Assembly: GCA_019055375.1 (NCBI GenBank)
Contig: JAHQIW010004484.1
Span: forward strand, 1 to 64,000
From: Parelaphostrongylus tenuis
Taxonomy: Eukaryota; Nematoda; Chromadorea; Rhabditida; Metastrongylidae
DNA length: 64,000 nt
Direction of reading: 5' to 3'
Position 1 is the stretch's first letter. Each line of letters starts with the position of its first letter. A program made the position numbers and the translations under genes. The notes below the pieces were generated by a model that ran no database searches, was not told where the DNA came from, and saw nothing but the letters and a program-made list of their open reading frames with translations. Below are positions 21,201 through 33,089 of the stretch, one piece after another.

Positions 21201-21899
21201 AGATGTCCAAAACGGAATCATTACAGTAGGTTATATGAACGCATGAACATCATTCAGATGATGCAAGCATCACCAGACGCCGCTATGGATCCCTGAAACC
21301 AGTCCTTCAAATCTTTTGTTGATTCTCCGTGATGGTAAGAACATGGAAATGTCTTCTAACTGTTCTAATACATTTTAATAATAGACGTCAGCCACAAAAA
21401 AAGTCATTGAGTGGCTTACTTGCGGGTGATCAATCTGCTAGTAATTTTCGCTCTCGTAATTCGAGTGGTACGTACGCCTTCATTTGATAACATTTGGAGA
21501 AGGATTCATCTATGGTAGAACCTAGGAGAATTCAGTCCTCGTAGGTAATGGGCTTGAATCATCATGCTTCCACGCATTTTCGACTGCTTTACTTGCGTGT
21601 ATATCGGTCAAAAAATCGGTTTCACTATCTATTTGGCTTACAAGCGTTGCAGGAGGAGATGATTTGTGAGAAATTACATGAAGGTTGAAAATATTATGGA
21701 AATAACAACGAAAACTCAACTATTCAGCCATCTTTTTCACAGTGTGCCTCCTTGTAGTTCAACATCTCTGACACCTGGACGTAATGAAGCACTAATGGTA
21801 TATAGTAAGAATTCAAAACAAGCTATCGATTATATGATGCTGAGTATCCTATATCATGTAAATGCGAGAGGGAATCGAGAATTACGTCTTATGTTTTGA
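21201..21899. other. No supported feature
   Basis: Open frames at 21522-21719 and 21666-21899 overlap on opposite strands and have no family resemblance. The stretch sits where the inner and outer inverted pairs are out of register. Confidence 0.35.
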
Positions 21900-22009
21900 T
21901 GACACACCCGAAACGAAAGGTGTGATATTAACGATTACTAGCAAAGAGCAGTCGAGTGTACAGTACTCCTCGCTTGGTGATTTTATCACTTATCGGTTAA
22001 AAAAACATA
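21900..22009. mobile_element. FB element fragment next to copy 2
   Basis: CCGAAACGAAAGGTGTGATA (21908-21927) and AGTCGAGTGTACAGTACTCC resemble the sequence directly right of copy 2 (22488-22550). Copy 2 may therefore have inserted into, or recombined with, an older FB element. Confidence 0.5.
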
Positions 22010-22496
22010 ACTTTCGTTTCGAGTGTTTTCTTAAGACCACTGCTCAAATTTTAATATGCCTGATAACCATTATTTGAGCCACGCATGTCAGTGGTCTGTC
22101 AAACAGGGCTGACTCATAGAGCCCGATACACGTGTTTCGATCTTGCGATCTCGTCAGTCGGGCAGTTAGCCTCTGTCGTCTTTTGCCAGTCTCTGTGGAT
22201 GCTCCAGTCCCCACACTGAGACTAGCGACAACGAACGTTTTACACTCTATGTCCAGTGAAAATCTCACTGAACATAAAGTGTTGTACACTTGATTGGCAA
22301 AAAACGAGAGAGGGTAACTGCCTGACTGACGAGATCGCAAGATGAAAACACGTCTATCGGGCTCTATAAGACCATATAAGACTCTATAAGACAGCTCTGT
22401 TTGACAGACCACTGACTTGCGTGGCTCAAATAATGATTATCAGGCATATTGAAATTTAAGCAGTGGTCTCAAGAAAACACTCGAAACGAAAGTTGT
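22010..22496. mobile_element. FB fold-back MITE, copy 2 (best preserved)
   Basis: The left terminus AACTTTCGTTTCGAGTG and the right terminus CACTCGAAACGAAAGTT are exact complements. The arms remain complementary for over 200 bases, including CAGTGGTCTGTCAAAC with GTTTGACAGACCACTG. The centre near 22255-22280 carries a small hairpin. The 122-codon minus-strand frame across it follows from the palindrome and is not a gene. Confidence 0.88.
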
Positions 22497-22775
22497 GATT
22501 TATTGAATATGCCAGCCAAAAGCAATAGAGTGTGCAACACTCTGTGTTCGGTGAGATTTTCACCGGACATAGAGTGTAAAACGTTCGTCATCGCTAACTC
22601 TTAGTGTGGGGACTGGTGCACCCACAGAGATTGGCAGAAGACGAGGGAGGGTAACTGCCCAACTGACGAGATCGCAAGATCGAAATACGTGTATCAGGCT
22701 CTATAAGTCAGCCCTGTTTGACAGACCACTGACATGCGTGGCTCAAATAATGATTATCAGGCATATTGGTTAATA
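22497..22775. mobile_element. FB element, right half only
   Basis: This repeats the right half of copy 2 directly beside it. It starts with centre-type sequence (CAACACTCTGTGTTCGGTGA), goes through GGGTAACTGCCCAACTGACG and CCCTGTTTGACAGACCACTG, and ends at ATTATCAGGCATATTGG without the outer terminus. Confidence 0.78.
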
Positions 22776-22960
22776 GTTATCGCAACCTCACAATGCCGTT
22801 CAAGTTCACAATTAAATCATATCACTAGATAATAGGATGCGCGTATTACCGTAGCTTCTCACTATCATTCAAGCTCATAAAGTAAGTGTATCATTTGATG
22901 ATAAGGTTGGGTAGAAAAAGAAACATCATCAGCTCACCATCATTTTCTTTTATGAAACAG

Positions 22961-23293
22961 GCCGTGCTCCCTCCAAGAATGCAGCCTCCGACAAAAAGAA
23001 GGTGCATGAAGTCTGACTAGTCACAAGAAGATACTCACTCTCAGAAGGATGAGGATGTCGAACCAGTGGCTGGCGAAGCAGCTGCGACAGCTTCCAACGA
23101 CTCATCATTGTCCACAGGACTGGAGACGGCGCGACACTACTGTTAGCTTAATTACATTGCTCACTATGTTTTCTCCTCTTCAGGTGGCGAGGACACAATG
23201 TACATGGATTCCCCAACATACTCCTTAGCACTAGATTGGACAAGTTCCTCGACGTCGTCGACGTCGACAGCATATATCAACGATAATAAATAA
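22961..23293 (+). pseudogene. Last two exons of an unidentified gene, with one in-frame TAG
   Basis: After the acceptor ATGAAACAG (ending 22960), a frame runs 22961-23141: AVLPPRMQPPTKRRCMKSD, TAG at 23018-23020, then SQEDTHSQKDEDVEPVAGEA and onward. It reaches a GTTAGC donor at 23142. The acceptor CTCTTCAG (ending 23183) joins in phase to 23184-23293, which encodes CGEDTMYMDSPTYSLALDW, a Ser/Thr-rich stretch and AYINDNK before TAA. An AATAAA follows at about 23311. The basic TKRR patch and acidic Ser-rich tail suggest a nuclear protein, but I do not recognise the family. Upstream exons are absent, because FB elements occupy that side. It could be a decayed gene end, or live if the TAG is an error. 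Confidence 0.45.
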
Positions 23294-24189
23294 TTTCATT
23301 TGCTTGTAATAAATGGTTATCATAAGTCATTTAAGTAATCGAAAACCTGTAGAAAAGCTGTCTTACTCTACAATCAAAAAGCAGTTACTTTAGCGTACAA
23401 TACAAGAAAAAATTACATTCTAAAGATTAAATATGGCATCATCCGTACTTTTGGCAACGTAATACCAAAGACTAGTCAAATGAAACTGATAACATGCCTT
23501 ATCGAACTAATTCGCATTGATGCTGTATTACGATGGTTATAAGTTAGCGACCAAGATGACAGGAGATAGCTGTACCAGTGAGTAGGATGAAGTGGTTGAC
23601 ATGAGACGCTTATAAGAATATCAAGGACGTAGGCGAGGCAACATTGAACACAAAGTTCTACATTAACCTTTAAAATACATGTAAAAGTGGTGTTTTAGAT
23701 GTGAGTATTGTCAAATATTTCATCAAATTCGTAGTGGTACAACTAGTTCGTATAGCGCGATTGAGAGATAAATGTAGAGATCATCGACTTTGGTAATATA
23801 GACAAATTCAAAAGTAAGTGAGTCGAATAAAATAGACAAGATATGATTTATCCTAAAATTGACAACAAGGCTAGTGCTATTACCAAATGGCTCACGTATA
23901 AATTATTTAAAACGCATAGCAAAACCATCACTGTGATAGACAAGGTTCTTCGCAGTTCCCTGGAGAAAATAATATGATTGCAAACAAGGAGAACCCATGA
24001 GGAGGCCTTTGTGACGAGATAATAACGACGGGAGATCAGAACAGATAACTTGCTATTTGAAGAAATGTCACGCTTATAAACATAAGTAAGTGATAGTTGA
24101 CCAGTGGCAGGGCGCAGTACTTCAGCTATGTATGTGCCAGTCATATATGTAAGTTCTTCATTCCTCCAACTTTTCCTTAGATGATCCAC
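23294..24189. other. No supported feature
   Basis: Only the probable 3-prime end signal of the exons at 22961-23293 is visible. The minus-strand frame at 23848-24189 (113 codons) has no family resemblance or splice context that I can support. Confidence 0.4.
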
Positions 24190-24480
24190 ATGAAAGGTTG
24201 TGTTGAAAGTTCGTGCCCTTCTGATTCTGTAAAAAGATTACTGTGACCTTTATTTCGACTCAAAGTCGAAACTAATTATCCAAGTATTTATTACCTTCCT
24301 CCATCCTCCAAATTGTCCACTTCACATTTGAACTTCGCGAATCACACCTTAGCATTTCTTTTGGCAACCGTAGCATCCTCTTGCAAACTTGTATGGGAAG
24401 TTGCACAAAAGTTACTTGTACGGTAGGTTGGACAATAGTGACTATACTCATAGACACGCCTCTCATAGGTGATTGCACAG
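24190..24480 (-). mobile_element. Possible mariner 3-prime fragment
   Basis: GAAAGGTTGTGTTGAAAGTT (24192-24211) resembles a mariner terminal repeat. Reading inward on the minus strand, the residues KLPIQ-like, WRMEEGNKYLDN (about 24270-24305) are placed like the C-terminus of mariner transposases. The rest is too decayed for certainty. Confidence 0.35.
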
Positions 24481-25419
24481 GTCAAGTATAAATTTAGTCA
24501 CTTCTGCGTTACTAGAGAAAGCTGAAGTCATAGTTCGGTGAATGATAGATTCGGAACGCTTTATTGCATATCTTTTTATTCAAAACGAATGAGCAAATCC
24601 TTTGTGAGAAAACCTACTTGCGCAGTCCGTTTGCTCTAGAATTTCTCACGATGACTAACTTGCTAAATATAGAGTGATGAATACGACGTGATTTCAGTTA
24701 TACTCTTTACTTTTCCAACTTTTCTATCGACGTCAAATTATCGACTAACGGAGCGGACACTGCGTGCAATGCGTTTACTATTAAAGTTATATCCGGAGCA
24801 TGCTACATATATCAAGGAAGAGAAGGTGTTGAACCTAATTAGACCGAGTCCCTCGAAAATTATGCTACTTTACAGATGATGCTATCAGACTAGGAATGAT
24901 CAGTCGCTAATCGATTACTTCGTAGTAATAACAGATAATATGGATATTTTCAGGAACTGAAAAGCGGGATCAAGACTCTGACAAATGCGAGAGCAGTACC
25001 GATTCCACCACCATGCACATTTACTTTTTCATCTTGGTTATAAAGTACTGCCCCCGTCAACTTTTAACTGACTCAAAGTACAGCTGTGCACACTCAATCT
25101 TTGAGTGACTATTGGCATGATGGAAGTAGCAACGATGAATTTACACTTTTATTAGCTGTTCTAAATTCGATTGTTGCTTGCCGCAAAGAGCTTTTCCGTA
25201 TTTCGTACCGCCACTTTTTTTGATGCAACATCTATAAGTAATTCGTTCAAGTCAACATTCATATTCAAAAATCAGCTTATTAGTTTCTAATTTCTTAGCA
25301 GTTATCAGGCGGATATCGTAAATTTTTTATTTGAAGTAGACAAATTCGAAAATGCTGACCAGTATGCAGAGTTTGCAGTTGCGCTCCAATAACATGCCGC
25401 CCGAACGTCACGCTATCAA
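24481..25419. other. No supported gene; one exon-like stretch
   Basis: A TGATTTCAG acceptor-like site near 24695 is followed by an open stretch to 24879 (LTERTLRAMRLLLKLYPEHA in one frame). It has no partner exon or family match, so I do not call it a gene. Confidence 0.3.
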
Positions 25420-25600
25420 AAAATGACCGACGATCCGAATGGGAGCACTGCTCATACTATCCATTGACTACAGAAATATCAATGCATTGATACAGAAATG
25501 TGCTTAGGTGCTGGAATATGTTCTTTTTGCAAGGACGTGGTTAGCCCGATGAGAAAGCTGTGTAGAACTTATTGACGATCTCTTCGCTAATAATGCTTTC
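25420..25600 (+). repeat. Second copy of the repeat at 12930-13190
   Basis: GACGATCCGAATGGGAGCACTG...ATCAATGCATTGATACAGA is the near match of the minus strand of 12930-13190. It lies in the opposite orientation. Confidence 0.5.
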
Positions 25601-26458
25601 ATGAAGCTCTCTTAAATAGAAATTGATTTTTTAATACGATAACGAGATCGACACATGCATAAAGATCATGTAAGTCGTACCGTGAGTGATGTCGTATCCC
25701 AATTTATATCTGCTTTGATGTAATGGTGAAAGAGGAGTATATACAACAGTGGGACTCACATCTTACACCGATATCACAGAAATATCTGGAAATAAGTAGG
25801 TCGAGATGGTTAACATCAGCTACGTCTCATGGAATTCGGAACGTAAAATTATCTTTCTAGCGTTACATTGCAGAAATGAGCAAAATTCATCTAGCCAAGA
25901 ACTCCTTCAGTGTACCTTCTCATTTATCCAGACGAATCAATGCGGTTGTAGTTTTATCATTTGACACTATAAACCACTCAGCTCCAATATTTTGTGACTT
26001 CTGAGGCAGACACCTATCTTAATACTGATGGTGTCTTCCATTTGATCTCTTTTTTTTCCATTGAACTTTGAGATCACAGTAGGAAGGGCAGCAATACAGA
26101 AAACGTTGAAGCCATGCTGAAGCATATCTATTTTGAGTTCAGTAATTTTTTTCCCAAGGAACATCACGATATTAGCGCATTCATCAGAGATAATGTTGAC
26201 GATTGCCGAGACGGATAGTGAATAGAAATCGCTTGCAAAATTACTTAACTGCATTAGTTTTCTTGCAAGGATTTATAAGAACAATTGAAACTACAATTAA
26301 AGATTATCAGTTTTCTATGTTATTGTCTTCCGTAAGATTGTGCGGATTTATTCAGCCATTTCATCGATAATATTTAGGAAATCGTTAAGTATGAGTGGTC
26401 ACTGACATGAGTTGTCTAACCTCTTGGAGGCCATGGGTGTCTTTTCGATGCTCACCAC
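25601..26458. other. No supported feature
   Basis: The minus-strand open frame 25967-26254 (95 codons) is not recognised. There are no other repeats or splice-supported exons. Confidence 0.35.
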
Positions 26459-26608
26459 GAGACGTCAAATCTCACCCAGCTTTTGTCACGGCGGAATCAC
26501 GTCTCGTGGAAGAGAAGGCAGGCAGCCAATCATATGTGCACAGATATGCAGATGCCGCTTGCATGACTGCCGCGCAAGTGACGTCGCAGCGCCACCTGCC
26601 CATCAACG
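26459..26608 (+). mobile_element. MITE-E copy
   Basis: About 150 bases from CGAGACGTCAAATCTCACCC to GCCACCTGCCCATCAACG match the reverse complement of 63369-63520. Inner CACGTCTCGTGGAA and GACTGCCGCGCAAGTGACGT segments are shared. It is richer in GC than the surroundings. Long open frames over it on both strands are products of the repeat. Confidence 0.65.
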
Positions 26609-26896
26609 CCAGTCTCCAAAGGGTAAGCAAACTGCACCAAAAAAAACACCCACAAACGTGGAATTTGCTGGATATGCTCGAAAGTGCTCGAAAATCCGTA
26701 AAATTTCACTTTCCTACCAAGCGATACTAAATAAAAGCTTAGAATCACTGTTGCAGGTCAATGCACATCCGAGTATTTTCCTGAGCCATTCAATATTTAT
26801 GAAACTAAACAGATTGAAATTTTAGTGTATGTCATAGAATAACCTGCGTGCCTACAGAATCCATACTAATGATTAGCCTCAGTATTAACAGGTTAG
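26609..26896. other. No supported feature
   Basis: AT-rich stretch between MITE-E and the inner boundary of the inverted duplication. Confidence 0.4.
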
Positions 26897-29800
26897 GTAT
26901 AATACGTCATCGTGATTTGAAACAGATTGGTGCGTGAAGTGGCACTTAGCCCACGAATGGTGATACATTATCTTTTGCAGATCACAGTATGTGTTAGTAC
27001 CTTTTTTACCACTGACTGAAGGGACATCGCAGTTGAAACAACTGATGAAACAAGCACCGCTGCCGTTAACCAGATTTCAGAAAATACGACGAGTTTATAG
27101 CTTCTACCTATTATGTGTGAACGACGTTTCAATGAAGCAGCAGGTGATTCGTGAACAACACCTTGTATCTCAATGCGTTACAGACATCTAAAAATGAGAA
27201 CAGACTGGTGCGCTCTTTACTCTCCAAGTATACATGATATAAAGCAGAAATAGCAGAATGAAGATATCGATGGCGCAGTGGACAAAATGTGTGTCATCAG
27301 AAAGAGTAATCGCTGGTTCGAAGCCACCCAAAACTCCATTCTGCGCTCCAACCTCATCATTTCTACGGTTATATATCTTGAAAAAATATACTTCACAAGG
27401 CTATTGACATATTAACTACTTGCGATCGATCATATTTTATTTTTCATCCCGAAACTACAACATTGATGGCAATGCTCTCTCAATGCAGGTCGCCTGCGTC
27501 GGGCCAGGCGAATATCCAACGGCATAGCGAGAGGATCAAATGTTGATAAATGGTTGCTGATCTGTTTCAAGCGATTATCATAGTCATATCGAAGTGCAGC
27601 AATACGACCAAGTCACTCTTTCCTCAAATCTTGTATTATCAGAAGCTCTTGCGAAATTTTGGTAAAATGTGGCAGATAAAGTTCTTAACGAAAAGTTTTA
27701 ACAATAGTCTCAGATACATAGAAATTTGGGATTGGTAGCAAGCATGGAGAATTTTCTGGAGATTACCCAGGTTCACAAAAGCATCAGATTTGTCTTTGAA
27801 TGTTCTCTGAGCTGACATCATTCTTCTCATCTGTGTTTTTCTCATTCTTATTGCGAAATTTATTTAGAGGACCATTGTTAGAGCGTGTAAATTCAATTGG
27901 TGTTCTTGCAAAATTAAAGAAAATCACATTCTCCTGAGGATTTTGGAATCCAAAATTTACGAATATTTGCATGCTCGCTGCTTTTCGATATAAGAGAGTA
28001 TGAAGTGATATTGAAGGTCGAACAGAGTATCGTTGGTCCAGCAAATTATGCGCGTGATGTAAATGAAGGCGAAAGGGGGATGTAAAATTTAATGTTTAAT
28101 CTGTATGCTTCAACATTGTAAAGGAGTGTTTTGAAAAACTGACCACGTCAAACTGTAGCTTCAAGTCCCAGCTTTCGTGTAATTACTGACACTCCTATGA
28201 AAAGTTCCTCTGCAGCAAACGAGGCTGGTTTTTCATTTGTGCCACATCCCTGTCTAATGAGGAAGAACCGCCGAAATATATCACAGCCAGGAACAAAGTA
28301 GCTAGTAAAATTGACCAAATGTGTGCACGGTTTGTTCGCTAATAGTTGCTTTACAACTCTATCAACCCTGGCATCCACTCAGGATGTTACGAAATAAAAA
28401 ATAAATTTTTCTATTTATTTTTGAGCAGTTGCAGATTTAGAAAGCGACCTGGTATTGTTTGAGCTTTAATACAATGCCATAAACATTGAGGTAAAATTTT
28501 GCATTTTCACTGAGCCATGAGCTCACAACCATTGTACTAAGGAATAATCCACATTTTCAGTGTATTCACTGCATTTTTCGCAGTGCTCTTATGTTTCATA
28601 TATATCTAAGAAAACTGAGTTTTGAGCAAAAACACGGCCTTAGTCGGGAGTCGAACCCGCGTTTCATCCATACCGGGAACGCGTGCTACTACCACTACAC
28701 CACCGAGGCACATTTACGAAGAGGTAGGTATATATGGAACATAATAACTTTGCGAAAAAAAAAGAGCGAAAATACAAAAAATCTTGAGTACCACTTATTA
28801 CAGTGACTGTCAGCACAGGGTTTAAAAAGCAAAATCACATACCCAACTAAACCTGTTCAAGGTTGGTGGCTGATACCTAACAAAGAGATATTGAAAAATG
28901 AGTGGTGGTGCAAATGTGCCCCTGCGGTGCAGTGGTAGTAGCAAACCATATTTCGTTGGTCGCGAGGAATTTTTGTCTGTATGTTTCGCGAAGGATTCGG
29001 TTTGCTAAGTCGTTTACGAATCGAATTTCATAGTTTTAAAAAAAAAATTTATTGCCCTCTAGCAGCCACAAAATGTAGAGCTTGGCGCAGCGCGACATCG
29101 GGTTCAGGCCACCACACTTTGGCAGTATTTAGGCAGTGGTTTGGCAGTATGTGCATAAGATTTCGCTATGTTGGCGCCAAGCCAATACGTTTTTTCCTCA
29201 ACCTTTCTTGCACAAATGTTCGGTTTGTAACTCGCCATGTTTTTGTCGGAACAAGACTGCGTGTTTTTTGGTACTTTGTGAAGCATAAGCGCTCATAATT
29301 GTACAGGCTCTATTATAACCAGCAAAAAACTATTGAAAGGCAATCAATGTGCAGTGGATTGGTGTCGACTGTTGCAAATCCTATTCGTTTTGGGCTTTGT
29401 CGGTTAAAAAATGACTCTCTAACTCTCCTCGTCGAACGACATTGTCATACCACAACCATCAGCTCTGGTGAATTTAAACCTCGTTTGCTAATTTACTTCA
29501 CTTAAGTTCAATTTAGGGAGGAGTTAGACCTTATCATTCAAATAGCAACTGATAGTAAACTTATATCTCAATTCACTATCTTTTAAAAAGAAGACAACTG
29601 TGACGCCAGTGAAAATGTCTGCACCTTCAAACTTGAACCTTTTCTTTCTCTTTTCAGTTCCCGTGGACTGAATTCTTGGAAATTTATGGCTTTCTCTTTT
29701 TAGTTCTCGTAAATTTAGGCCTTCGTAATAGTTGAGAAAAAAGCACATTTAATGTTTCTCGCAGCTATTGCCAGCTCCATCATCACAAACGCTAATTAGT

Positions 29801-31050
29801 GTGTCAGTATCTCATGCTGAACGATCAAATAGAATTTGTTTTATTTATTCGCTTCCAGCGGTATAATGTACCTAATGATGTAGAGTGGTGAGCAAAGCAT
29901 TTGCGTCAATTGGGACTTTAACCCTCATTTCACCCAATGCAGGTGCGCGAGCTCCATCCCTCGCACCGCGTACGCCTCTTATCACACCACTCTTACGCTG
30001 CAGCGTAAATAATCATCAGCAGTTAACCGTCAGCAGTTTGGTTCGGGTAGTCGCTATCGACAATGTTCCCAGTACGCTGACAGATATTGACTATTAGATA
30101 GTAGAGCGCCCTATTGAGTGAGATAAGCGTTCAAGTCTCGCCATTCCCGAATGCTTTGTACATTACTCTACATCACTGAGTATTGTAAGTTGCTCATTTC
30201 TAATGTTAAACGCAGGAGAATGTGCAAAAATTTGTATTTACACGTAGGCACGTTCAGTATTCCTTCATTACAACTATGGCATGCTGCTGAAGCAAAGGTG
30301 TTCGTAGGAATCAGGTTGATATTTGCTGGGCTTTTGCTCAGAAATTTTTTATTTCTTATACTGTTGGCGCCGAAGTATCCACGGATAATTTGCTAAGCTT
30401 TGATTTAGAATAAGTCTATCCTCAATTAAGGTACAGGATAAAAATGTTGAAATCCTTAGCTTGCGTTGTTATCTGATGATGAATCTTCCATAGCACGACA
30501 AAACTCAGTGACATTGCACAATTATTCAACTAATAGTAAACGCCTTTACTGGACTGATTAAAATAGTTGAGACTAATGATATGTAGTGAAGAAAAGAATG
30601 CTACCTTATGGGCATGCCTCAGAAAGACGAAAGAAAAGCTGTGGTGATCAGCGAAAACACGCGAGCCATCGGAAATGTCAAGAGGGAATTCAAAGCACAA
30701 TTAAGATAGCGAGTTTCGCGCTCATCTCTTAAGATTCAAGTGATTCATCCAAATTTTCCAGATATCAATTCTACTAAGCATTCTTGAGAGCGATCTTCAT
30801 ACAGAAGGAGCTCGATTTAATGCCGTTGGGACCATAACGAATATGGCGTGTTTATCACAACAAATGATCCATCTGATTGTCGATCAGGTACAATACAATC
30901 GATCAACAACATGTGATATTTGCAAATTTTTCCAAGTGTACAGAACGAGGTAATAATCGTCTGATTAATAAAGGCATCCAAGAATGAAATGAAACTAAAT
31001 GACGCAATTTTCCTCCTATCAAGCGTGTATGCATTATTTGAAGAATCATT
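26897..31050. repeat. Right arm of the large inverted duplication
   Basis: About 4.1 kb whose reverse complement matches, in order, 13929-13982, 10320-11735 (minus its SINE), 8450-8945, 6480-6955 and 1-1671. The only clear interruption is the S2 pair at 28555-28945. Open frames at 27550-27738, 28148-28378, 28981-29298, 29885-30097 and 30151-30396 have counterparts in the left arm or overlap repeats. None resembles a known protein. Similarity continues to at least 31050, where the partner sequence leaves the window. Confidence 0.9.
28555..28945. mobile_element. Head-to-head S2 SINE pair in the right arm
   Basis: A minus-strand S2 (28600-28725; B-box GTTCGACTCCCGAC, A-box TGGTGTAGTGGTAGTAGC in complement) is followed by a linker containing GGTTGGTGGCTGATACC. 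A truncated plus-strand S2 (28905-28945, GTGCCCCTGCGGTGCAGTGG) comes next. The same head-to-head S2-linker-S2 arrangement occurs at 7690-8105, so it may be mobilised as a unit. Confidence 0.68.
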
Positions 31051-31429
31051 AATTGCTCAACTGACGTGGAAATGACACGCTATGAAACACAACATGAAAG
31101 AAACTCGCATCAATCGTAGGGAACTCAAATGCACAACACTTGACCAATTTGCTGTTATTGCCAGATAATTTCAGAATGGTATCGTGGCCATGAAAAATGG
31201 CATACTGACGGGTACGGGCGAGTTTAGTGTGCAGTGCATTGGAGCCTTAGGCAATATAGCGGCCGACTGTAATGAATGCAAAACGAAATTCTGTGAAGCG
31301 GGAATCCTTGACGTCAGATATCGTTATCTTAATTCCTAATAGAATATTTGAAGTTACTAAATATGAGGAGCTCTAACCGAAGTTTTGATAATCGTTCAAT
31401 TGTTTTTCCCTCCTAGAATTTGATGAGCA
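31051..31429. other. No supported feature
   Basis: Unassigned sequence between the outer arm and the RTE fragment. Confidence 0.4.
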
Positions 31430-33050
31430 TGCTGATTGTCATCCACCAGTACTACTCGGATCTCTTTGCTAGCCACGTCCACCGTCATATAAATTGAAAG
31501 AGGATGAATATGTCGTCCCACCGGTCCTTCCTTCCGAAATCCGTCACGCTATATCGTCGGTGATAAACAGAACAGCACCTGCTCCAGTTACGATTAGACC
31601 AGAACACCTGAAGAACCTGCCGCCAATTCTCATCAGCCCCTGGCTCGGCTCTTCACTCGCTACCTGTCAGAGTGCAAGCTCCCCATTCAATGGAAAACCA
31701 GCAAGACTGTATTGTTTTTCAAAGAGGGAGACCTTCACGACATAAGCAATTATCGCCCAATCTGCTTGTTGTCCGTTGTCTATAAACTCTTTACCCGAGT
31801 CATCCTAAACTGGATTGATAGAACACTGGACGAAGGACAGCCTTGCGAACAAGCAGAGTTCCGAAAAGGATTTAGTACCACAGATCACATTCACGCGATT
31901 AAAAGACTCTTTGAAGTTTCACGAGAATACAAACAACCACTCTGTCTCACTTTCATTGATCTGAAGAAAGCCTTTGATTCAGTGGAAACAGAAGCGGTTA
32001 TAGAGGCTCAGGATAACCAGGGCGTTCCTACTCGGTACATAATGATCTTTCGTGAGCTTTATGAAGATTTCACAACCAAAATATCTCCATTCTACAACAA
32101 CATCACCATTGACGTAAGAGGAGAGGTTCGACAAGGCGATACAATTTCGCCAAACCTATTCATTGCCACCATGCAAAACGTCATTCGAACATTAGAATGG
32201 GGCGAACTGGGAGTGACAATTGACAGTCTGTAGGGAAAATTGGTCTTTAGCTAAATCTAACAAAAACGACGCTCATGAGGAACGGATGGGCTTTGAATAC
32301 CACATTCGCTCAACGGAACGAAAATCACCGAATGCTCTAGTTAAGTCTGTCTATGCCGTGAAATCAACATGTTGAACGACCTAGCTCCAGAGTTGAGCAG
32401 GAGGAAACGAGCGGCTTGGTGAGCGCTTAAGAGCATCGAAGATGTAGTGAAGTGGACAAAGATCATCCGGCTCCGTGCCCACCTTTTCGACTCGACGATT
32501 ATCCTGCCCTAACGTATGCAGGAGAAACCTGGTCGCTACGTAAGCAGGATGAAAGATCACTTGGTGTTATAGAGAGCGCAGTCGAGAAGTCGATGCTAGG
32601 AGTATCCCGCATCTTGCAAATGAGAGAAAAGATCCAAAGTTCGGTCCTACGTCAACGATCGAAGATCAGAGACGCCTCTACACGCCAAGATATCGAAATT
32701 AAGATGGGCCGGACACGTGATGCGCCTCAACGACATTTGATGGACGAGAGCCGTTACCGACTGGATTCCTCGAGACATCAAGCGCTCTACAGGAAGACCA
32801 CCGACCCATTGGTCCGATTTTTTCACGAAAGGTATAGAAGAAAAATATGCTGCTCAGCAAATCCCTCGAGCGAGGAGAACCTACTGGACTACTCTTGCAT
32901 GCGTCAGGGAAAAATGGAAGTGATGTTGGTACCCGCTAGAGTCACTCGACGATCAACTGGACGACAGGTGATCCAGGTGACGTACAAAATCTTGGCCACA
33001 CGGGAATCGAACACGCATTCCATTCTTTCTGTGAGCGCGTGCTAACCATT
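31430..33050 (+). pseudogene. RTE retrotransposon fragment, reverse transcriptase lacking motif C
   Basis: Frames in the plus strand give YSDLF, then LPSEIRHAISSVINRTAPAP, IRPEHLKNLPPILIS (31490-31640), and SNYRPICLLSVVYKLFTRVI. Motif A LCLTFIDLKKAFDSV (about 31940-31985) and motif B RQGDTISPNLF (about 32130-32160) follow. After 32232 the frame stops, and the sequence jumps to MRNGW- and TYAGETWSLRKQDE-like C-terminal parts (32276-32600). The region with the catalytic (F/Y)ADD box is therefore deleted. Several stops and one frame change confirm a dead copy. It belongs to the hookworm-type RTE lineage by family resemblance. Confidence 0.88.
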
Positions 33051-33089
33051 TCCACTACCGATACCTTCTGCCATCACCTTTCTACGCTA

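Noticed and set aside
22044..22412. 122-codon minus-strand open frame
   Set aside because: It lies wholly inside the palindromic FB element; the same frame is broken in the other copies.
26395..26825. Two long overlapping plus-strand frames
   Set aside because: They overlap MITE-E and each other, with no family resemblance or conserved frame in the copy at 63369-63520.
31494..32233. A functional host reverse transcriptase gene
   Set aside because: It is an RTE fragment with stops and without the catalytic ADD box.
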